Assembly: GCA_905235165.1 (NCBI GenBank)
Contig: CAJOKK010000038.1
Span: 1-10,225, forward strand
Length of the DNA: 10,225 nt
Reading direction: 5' to 3'
From: an uncultured Atopobiaceae bacterium
GTDB lineage: Bacteria > Actinomycetota > Coriobacteriia > Coriobacteriales > Atopobiaceae
Positions 5,515 through 10,225 of this stretch are shown here, piece after piece. Made by a program: the position numbers and the translations under genes. Below the pieces are notes generated by a model. It was not told the DNA's origin. It saw only the letters and a list, made by a program, of their open reading frames with translations, and made no database searches. The number at the start of each line of letters is the position of its first letter. Within the stretch, counting starts at the first letter, position 1.

Positions 5515-7458
5515 TCAGAAGGCTCCACCACCTCCGCCTCCGCCGAAGCCACCGCCACCTCCGGAGGAGAATCCACCTCCTCCACCACCACCGCTACTCA
5601 TTGACGAAGACGAAAGCGCGGCAGTGCTGATGGAATGTGCCGATGCAGACGCCGAGGAGAACATGCGGGCGGGAGAGCCTATGGTGTTACTCACGCAATA
5701 CCAACCGTAGGTCGACGAGAGCCTAGAACTTTCGAGCAGCTCAGGGTTGGACATGCGCAATTGCTTGATAACCTCGTCGGCAACGCCGAGCACCGTCGCC
5801 ATAACCAGCAAACGATCCCACAGCTCCACATCTTGCGGAATGGCCTCCTCAAGACGCGTGAAGTCCTTCAGCCAACGCTTCAGTGCCTTAAGTTGAGCGA
5901 TAAGCTCGATTGCCTCCCGCGAAAGGCTCTTAAACCTTGAGCTAATCACCGCAACGATAGCGCTGGCAACGAGCACGAGCAGGAGAAGCCCATAGTACGT
6001 GTTTGGCGCTTCGAGTATCGGCAGAGCAAACAACGCCCCGATGCCCACGAGTACGTTGACGGTGACCGCGATAAGGAGCGGCGCATTCGTGACTCCGCTC
6101 TCGTCTACGAAGAACTTCCGCTTGACGCACGCCGACCCAACCGACGAATCCCACGAATCTCGGTAGTTGCTGTACTCCTCGGGATGGTCATGTGCCACCT
6201 TTTCGATGCTGGAGAAGTAGAGCTCCTTCTTCGAGTGGGACTTACTGCTCGCAAGCGGAGCCAACCTTCTGAACAAGAAACGCGCCGTTTGATAGTCAAT
6301 CGCCTGGGCGCTAGGAGCATTCGCTTCCGGTGGCCAGCTCGTCACCGTCAGGCAGTAGTCCTCCTCCAGCTTCTCACGTCCCATAAAGCCCTTCTTGCGG
6401 TAAGTCAGCTTCTCGAGCTTGGCGTAGTGCTCGTCAGTCAGGCGCATGAGCGCGGCCGTCAGGCCCTCATTGGTGGCATCACCTCCGTTGAGCAAGGCTC
6501 CGAGGACAGCCGGGTGATCGTCGGAGGGCACATCGCGAAAGTACTTGTCATCGAACACGGGTCTATGCGTGCGCTTATAGCGAACCAACTGGACGATGGC
6601 AATGACGATCGAGCCCACCGGAACGATAATGAGCACCGCGGCAACAAGGAACATCACCACACGCGCACGGACACGAGCCGCATTCGCCTGGTCTGCCCAC
6701 TTCTGCTCCTCGCTCAGGATCTCATCGAGCTTGGAACCCTTGGTCACGCTCGCCTTAGAAAGCCATGCCTCGGGAAAGGCGATGCGCGCCTCGGCAAACT
6801 CACTGGAACCCACATCAGGCACGCTGTAGACAATGTCGTTTCCCCGAAAGTCAACGCGCGCGTCAAGCGGACCATGCCCCCAAGCGCGCACGTTGTCTTC
6901 GGGTCTCACCGTTTCTCCCTGGGGCACCGGCAGATGCACCGTACAGGCAACCTTGCGCGAATCGACATCCCAGCCATCCGACACAAACTTCCAGTACAGC
7001 TCGGAGGTGTCCTCATAGCGAAGGGCGGCATTGGCAACCCGATACTTGATGACAAAGCGTCCCATCTCATCGCTATGGGTTGAGAAGAGCTTGACCCTAA
7101 GGTAGCTGTCGTACGCCGTCAGCTGATAGGTTTTCTCAGCCTCAGAGTCAGACTGCTCGAACTCAAGATAGTTGCCATCAACGAGCTCGCCGACCGAGAG
7201 CACCGTGACCTGGATGGGATGTTCCTCGGTGCCTTGTGTGGGAATCTTCCAGTAGACCCCATGGAAGAGCCCATCAAAGTCAAAGTCGCGCTCCTCCTCG
7301 ACCGTAAGCGAAGCGTCCTCAGCCACCGACGCGTCAATCGAGACCGCATCGATTGAGTAGTCGCGCGCCAAGGCATGGGATGGAAACGCCATCAACACAA
7401 AAACGGTTACCGCACAGCCCCACAGCAGCGCCCTTACCCTTGCGATTTGATGCGTCAT
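5515..7458 (-). CDS. DUF2207 membrane protein with Gly-rich C terminus
   Basis: A 647-residue exported membrane protein of the DUF2207 family; its function is not established. Residues 10-31 form a signal peptide or anchor (LLWGCAVTVFVLMAFPSHALA, basic residues before). The N-terminal extracytoplasmic DUF2207 domain follows (about 33-235), with the typical DGLFHGVYWKIPT (62-74) and SELYWKFVSDGWDV (152-165). One membrane helix lies at about 267-292, then a cytoplasmic region, then two helices at about 458-480 and 487-506. The family's C-terminal segment follows: LKRWLKDFTRLEEAIPQDVELWDRLLVMATVLGVADEVIKQL (526-567). The tail from 619 is two poly-glycine blocks ending GAF, usual in this family. 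The start ATG 7458 has GGGAG six bases upstream. It is 84 bases after the FHA gene on the same strand and may be read with it or separately. No clear terminator lies between its stop and the tRNA-Phe promoter, so read-through into tRNA-Phe is possible. Confidence 0.88.
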   Translation of the reverse strand: MTHQIARVRALLWGCAVTVFVLMAFPSHALARDYSIDAVSIDASVAEDASLTVEEERDFDFDGLFHGVYWKIPTQGTEEHPIQVTVLSVGELVDGNYLEFEQSDSEAEKTYQLTAYDSYLRVKLFSTHSDEMGRFVIKYRVANAALRYEDTSELYWKFVSDGWDVDSRKVACTVHLPVPQGETVRPEDNVRAWGHGPLDARVDFRGNDIVYSVPDVGSSEFAEARIAFPEAWLSKASVTKGSKLDEILSEEQKWADQANAARVRARVVMFLVAAVLIIVPVGSIVIAIVQLVRYKRTHRPVFDDKYFRDVPSDDHPAVLGALLNGGDATNEGLTAALMRLTDEHYAKLEKLTYRKKGFMGREKLEEDYCLTVTSWPPEANAPSAQAIDYQTARFLFRRLAPLASSKSHSKKELYFSSIEKVAHDHPEEYSNYRDSWDSSVGSACVKRKFFVDESGVTNAPLLIAVTVNVLVGIGALFALPILEAPNTYYGLLLLVLVASAIVAVISSRFKSLSREAIELIAQLKALKRWLKDFTRLEEAIPQDVELWDRLLVMATVLGVADEVIKQLRMSNPELLESSRLSSTYGWYCVSNTIGSPARMFSSASASAHSISTAALSSSSMSSGGGGGGGFSSGGGGGFGGGGGGGAF

Positions 7459-7484
7459 GTCAGTCTCCCGTCATACGAGCAAGG

Positions 7485-7532
7485 CGTTGGCATGCAACGT
7501 TAGAAAGAGCATACCAAAGCCCGCACGTATGC
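7485..7532. repeat. Inverted repeats between the FHA and DUF2207 genes
   Basis: Two small dyads occupy the 84-base gap. GCATAC (7509-7514) and GTATGC (7527-7532) form a 6-base perfect stem with a 12-base spacer, followed on the minus strand by TCTTTCT. CGTTG (7485-7489) and CAACG (7495-7499) flank a 5-base centre. The first could be a weak terminator after the FHA gene and the second an operator before DUF2207. Neither is strong. Confidence 0.3.
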
Positions 7533-7542
7533 CCGCAAGACC

Positions 7543-8148
7543 TCAGATCTCCTCGTCCGTCCATCTGACGAGCGTCAGCAATGACCCGCAAACGTCAAGG
7601 GTGTCACCTAGGCGCATCTCTTCCCCTCCCGTAACCTCATGCCCCTCCAAGATGGCAGGATTAGTTGCTCCCAAATCGTCGATGCGTGCCACATTCCCCT
7701 TCGGAGTCATCACGACATGGCGCTTCGAGACGGCGCGCGAATGGAGCACGACATCGTTCGTCGGCATGCGCCCCACTGTCAGCCCCTGCTTGGGCAAGGG
7801 TACGAGCAGGTTGACGTCACCCGTCTGGACATAGAGCCCCAAACGCATCGTGTCGCAATCCAACCCACCCTCGTCTTCGGGAGCGTTCACCATGATCGTA
7901 CGCTGCTCGGTTGCGAAATAGGGTTCGACCTCGTCGAGAAGATCGTCGCTCACCGGCATGCACTCAAGGTATCCGTTGTGAACATCTTCTTCGTCAAAGC
8001 GGTAGAGGCAGCCATAGCACACCTGCATGTCCTCGAAGAGTATCTGCCCACACTGGGGACAGCTCTTCACGCCAAGCGGACGCGTGTCGTCAAGTCCCCG
8101 CCCGCTCACGTCTTGCACCGCAGACTTCTCCAAAAGCTGTGTAGCCAT
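7543..8148 (-). CDS. Zinc-ribbon plus FHA-domain protein
   Basis: A 201-residue soluble protein with no signal peptide. Residues 30-47 form a zinc ribbon, CPQCG...CYGC (C30, C33, C44, C47). An acidic linker (about 50-100) leads to a forkhead-associated domain at about 103-195: TVGRMPTNDVVL with G126-R127, SKRH with S141 and H144, and DDLGATNPAILEG with N163, the standard phosphothreonine-binding positions. The usual SNGT is replaced by TNPA, so the loop after N163 is atypical. FHA domains bind phosphothreonine peptides made by Ser/Thr kinases; such proteins occur beside secretion and pilus loci in actinobacteria (family knowledge). ATG 8148 has AAGGGAG six bases upstream. Upstream starts (8166, 8217) lack a site and the latter overlaps the DUF192 gene. 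It follows DUF192 by 20 bases in the Tad-like group, and may act as a regulatory adaptor there (inference). Confidence 0.87.
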   Translation of the reverse strand: MATQLLEKSAVQDVSGRGLDDTRPLGVKSCPQCGQILFEDMQVCYGCLYRFDEEDVHNGYLECMPVSDDLLDEVEPYFATEQRTIMVNAPEDEGGLDCDTMRLGLYVQTGDVNLLVPLPKQGLTVGRMPTNDVVLHSRAVSKRHVVMTPKGNVARIDDLGATNPAILEGHEVTGGEEMRLGDTLDVCGSLLTLVRWTDEEI

Positions 8149-8168
8149 CACATACTCCCTTCTCATTC

Positions 8169-8489
8169 CTATCGAACAACAACGTCCATACAGACCATGC
8201 AACCCTCGTCCGGCCATACCTCATCCCTCGCCGGACGCTCCAACACATAGGCCGCCCTTCGACATGACAACAAGCGCCATGGGGGCAAGCCCCTCACCGA
8301 GAGGAGCACCTGCCCATCTCTGGAGACAAAGGCCACGTCGATGCTGTAGCGCATCCAGCAGGTGTGAATCGAGCTGCAGTTAGCGATCAGCACCGCCTGG
8401 GCATCACGATCGGATCCCAAAAGGCCCCGAAGACGTTGCCACCACGAGGTAAGCAGCCGAACGGAAAGCATCTCGAATCGCTGGCACAC
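8169..8489 (-). CDS. DUF192 family protein
   Basis: A 106-residue DUF192 protein. It shows the family pattern W-x-x-R-L-R-G-L-L-G (17-25), then a hydrophobic strand and the signature CSSIHTCWMRYSIDVAFVSRDGQVL (38-62), where families usually have SIHTFxMRFPIDVVF, followed by a loop with L-P-P-W-R (68-72) and AAYVLE (79-84). The biochemical role is not established. In actinobacteria DUF192 genes are often at the end of Tad/Flp pilus loci (general knowledge), which fits the TadE-like gene directly upstream. The GTG start at 8489 abuts the stop codon of the preceding gene without a gap, suggesting translational coupling. An internal ATG at 8471 has no good ribosome-binding site. The length is short but typical once a signal peptide is absent. 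Confidence 0.82.
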   Translation of the reverse strand: MCQRFEMLSVRLLTSWWQRLRGLLGSDRDAQAVLIANCSSIHTCWMRYSIDVAFVSRDGQVLLSVRGLPPWRLLSCRRAAYVLERPARDEVWPDEGCMVCMDVVVR

Positions 8490-8975
8490 CTAGACCACCA
8501 CCCCAGGCCTGAAGCGATCGACCACGATCGAGCGCGAGTGCGTCAGGGCAATCGGGCTGTCGTAGACAACCCCGGCAATGACGAAGCTTCCGGGCCAGGG
8601 ATGCCAAGAGAGCGTGCATTCGAACTTGGTAAGCAAGGGAGAAACCGGAAAGGTGAGTCCTTGCGCATCAGTAACGGAAGGTGAAAGCTGCTGGGCCTCA
8701 ACCTCGACGCTGCAACGATTGCTGTCGAGGGCGTCCTCGATACAGCTCCGTACCGAGTCAACGGCGTTGATCTGGTCCTGTTCCCCTTCCGGCGCGACCC
8801 CTTGCGACACCACCGCATCGAGCGCCACATGGTCAAAGACCGCACATACCTCGACGAAGCGCATGAGGTTATAGACCGTGAGGCCCACCACGATCACCAC
8901 GGGCACCATCACCGCGAGCTCGACGCTCATCTGTCCCGACTCGCTCGAAAAGAGCCGTGGAAGCCTGCCCCTCAT
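8490..8975 (-). CDS. TadE-like pseudopilin
   Basis: A 161-residue TadE-like minor pseudopilin, a membrane-anchored protein of Tad/Flp type IVb pilus systems. A basic leader (MRGRLPRLFSSESG) precedes QMSVELAVMVPVVIVVGLTVYNLMRFV (15-41). G14 followed by E19 at +5 matches the class IVb prepilin cleavage rule G^XXXXE. The single hydrophobic helix at about 20-40 would be the pilin N-terminal helix. The C-terminal domain (45-161) is extracytoplasmic and carries four cysteines, two of them at CIEDALDSNRC (78-88), so disulfides are possible. ATG 8975 overlaps the stop of the upstream gene (ATGA), and the following DUF192 gene starts immediately after its stop. The prepilin peptidase (TadV) and ATPase (TadA) are not in the window. 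Confidence 0.83.
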   Translation of the reverse strand: MRGRLPRLFSSESGQMSVELAVMVPVVIVVGLTVYNLMRFVEVCAVFDHVALDAVVSQGVAPEGEQDQINAVDSVRSCIEDALDSNRCSVEVEAQQLSPSVTDAQGLTFPVSPLLTKFECTLSWHPWPGSFVIAGVVYDSPIALTHSRSIVVDRFRPGVVV

Positions 8976-10225
8976 AGCGCACCCACCAGCTTGGAGAGAT
9001 CGATGCGAAGCGGTATGGAGACGCCATCTAACCCAGGTATGGGCAGCTCTGCAACGGTAAAGTTCCCTCCACCCAACTCGGCAAGGACCGTCGCGAGACT
9101 CTGGGCAGAAAGCTGCTCGCCATTCGATGGGAGCGCTTGGATAAGCCTTCTTGCCTCCCCGAGCGTCGTAAGACCCGCTTGGTCTAACACCTGCTGGGTC
9201 TTAACGAGCACCGGCTTTCTCAAGCGGAGGTCCGCCGGCTCAAGCCCACAGGTCTCCACCGCAAGACTGACCTTGTCGCGAATCCAAGTCGCGACGGTCT
9301 CGCCAAAGAGCGAACCAATACCGCCGAGAAGCTCGTCGGTGATTCCCGAGAGGTCACCGTAGGAGGAGCCATACCAGGCAAGCAGCCTTCCCCAAAGCTC
9401 CGTGACGCTTCCAACCATCTCAACAGGCGTACCCCAACCCTCCTTGAGCCCGTCGAAGACGCGTGAAAGGACCGTATTGCCATCGGTGGCATCATCGGGC
9501 GCGAGGGTAGCGCCCGACATGGCCACACCAGCCGGGAGTTCCATGCCCGGTATGAGTGAGGCCGTCAGCTCGGTGGGCACCGAGGTCCCTTCCTTCCTGA
9601 CCACGATGCTCACGCACCCCATGTATCCTGCGGGACGGACCTTGGGACGATCGACCCCAAGGCGCCTTATGGCCTCATCAAAGAGACTCGAGCCCTGCTC
9701 GGCCAGCTCGCTCATCTCATCGTCAGCGAGCTGCGCACGCTCGCGCGCCTCTTGGTAGTCACGCGAAGCCTCCACCACAATTCGCCAGTAGTGCTCAAAG
9801 CCATTGTTGATGTTGGTTGAGGCATTGGCGACGCTTCCCATTGCGACTGCGTCCATGCCGCAGGTATCGCAGCGTGCGACGCTTCCCTGCTCAAGCTCAG
9901 CGAGGGAGGCGTTGCCGCTGGGAGTCCCCGATGCTGCGGGACAGGCAAGCGTCGAATGGAGCGTACGTCGCCCGTCAAGCTCAGAGCAGGGCCAGACCAC
10001 ATCGGTATAGAGGGTCGACTCGCGCACCATCGCTGGGGTATGCGGCAGATCGGGAAGATCCATCACCGCTTGGTCCCCCTCAATGCAGCGACCCTTTGCG
10101 ATCTCCCGAGAGGCATACTCGTAGAAGGCCCGCCGACCCGCCGAACGCGTCAGCTCTTCGGGGTCGTCACTCTCTGGCGCTTCCTGAGCCAAACGCGTTC
10201 GGTAGTAGTTGAGCGCACGCAGGCG
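8972..10225 (-). CDS. Uncharacterised Tad-cluster protein with a CHCC metal-site-like module (5' end outside window)
   Basis: I do not recognise a named family. The 417 visible residues end at TGA 8974-8972, overlapping the TadE-like start (ATGA). The frame is open through the right edge (RLRALNYYRTR lies before the TTG at 10192), so that TTG is not the start. A short module stands out: HSTLACPAASG, then ASLAELEQGSVARCDTCG. H (codon 9956-9958), C (9941-9943), C (9869-9871) and C (9860-9862) give the pattern H-x4-CP...E-x-G-x-x-x-C-x-x-C seen in small zinc-binding or Ada-like segments; another Cys lies 10 residues before the His. A helical charged stretch follows (about HYWRIVVEASRDYQEARERAQLADDEMSELAEQG), then GVSIVV-type beta and amphipathic helices with no clear membrane segment. 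The size, position and lack of anchor in the visible part suggest a Tad-locus component whose N-terminal TadE/TadG-like helix may lie upstream (inference). Confidence 0.6.
   Translation of the reverse strand, partial: RLRALNYYRTRLAQEAPESDDPEELTRSAGRRAFYEYASREIAKGRCIEGDQAVMDLPDLPHTPAMVRESTLYTDVVWPCSELDGRRTLHSTLACPAASGTPSGNASLAELEQGSVARCDTCGMDAVAMGSVANASTNINNGFEHYWRIVVEASRDYQEARERAQLADDEMSELAEQGSSLFDEAIRRLGVDRPKVRPAGYMGCVSIVVRKEGTSVPTELTASLIPGMELPAGVAMSGATLAPDDATDGNTVLSRVFDGLKEGWGTPVEMVGSVTELWGRLLAWYGSSYGDLSGITDELLGGIGSLFGETVATWIRDKVSLAVETCGLEPADLRLRKPVLVKTQQVLDQAGLTTLGEARRLIQALPSNGEQLSAQSLATVLAELGGGNFTVAELPIPGLDGVSIPLRIDLSKLVGAL

Noticed and set aside
6184..7083. Plus-strand open frame antisense to the DUF2207 gene
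   Set aside because: Shadow of a well-supported gene; low-information composition.
10190..10192. TTG as the start of the 8972- gene
   Set aside because: The frame stays open to the window edge; the gene is simply truncated.

Overview
The window is GC-rich, densely coding and almost entirely on the minus strand. The gene set suggests a member of the Actinomycetota, most likely Coriobacteriia (Olsenella/Atopobium/Collinsella-like). It has a CarD/CdnL regulator, a UPF0237 ACT protein, a citrate synthase of the anaerobe type (GLGHAVYT...DPR), a DegV/FakB protein, a Gly-tailed DUF2207 protein, and a TadE-like pseudopilin next to a DUF192 gene. This taxonomic reading is inference from protein character; no rRNA gene is present.

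Layout, all minus strand unless stated. Positions 1-3058 hold a tight housekeeping operon, transcribed from right to left: ACT-domain protein, citrate synthase, Cof-type HAD phosphatase, and the start of an RlmL-like 23S rRNA methyltransferase that runs off the left edge. Upstream of it, 3059-3210 is a promoter region with TTCA-type repeats and an inverted repeat around the -10. Next come carD (3211-3711), with a long palindrome over its -10/ribosome-binding region, and a degV/fakB-like gene (3859-4764). A divergent gap of 79 bases separates degV from a plus-strand acylphosphatase (4844-5188). Positions 5189-5291 are noncoding and hold five GGGTGA repeats. Then comes a complete stable-RNA unit: tRNA-Phe(GAA) with encoded CCA, its terminator, and a strong promoter with an AT-rich upstream element.

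The right half holds a secreted DUF2207 membrane protein (5515-7458), followed by a group that looks like the distal end of a Tad-type pilus/secretion locus. In transcription order this is an uncharacterised Cys-containing protein (cut by the right edge), a TadE-like pseudopilin (ATGA overlap), a DUF192 protein (start codon directly abutting the previous stop) and a zinc-ribbon/FHA protein (20 bases later). The packing implies co-transcription and translational coupling.

The observations most worth a second look are the GGGTGA array and its partial copy upstream of the ACT/citrate synthase operon (they resemble direct-repeat operators of PhoB/PhoP-type regulators), the two palindromes that each enclose a putative -10, and the H-x4-CP...CxxC metal-site-like module in the uncharacterised pilus-cluster protein.
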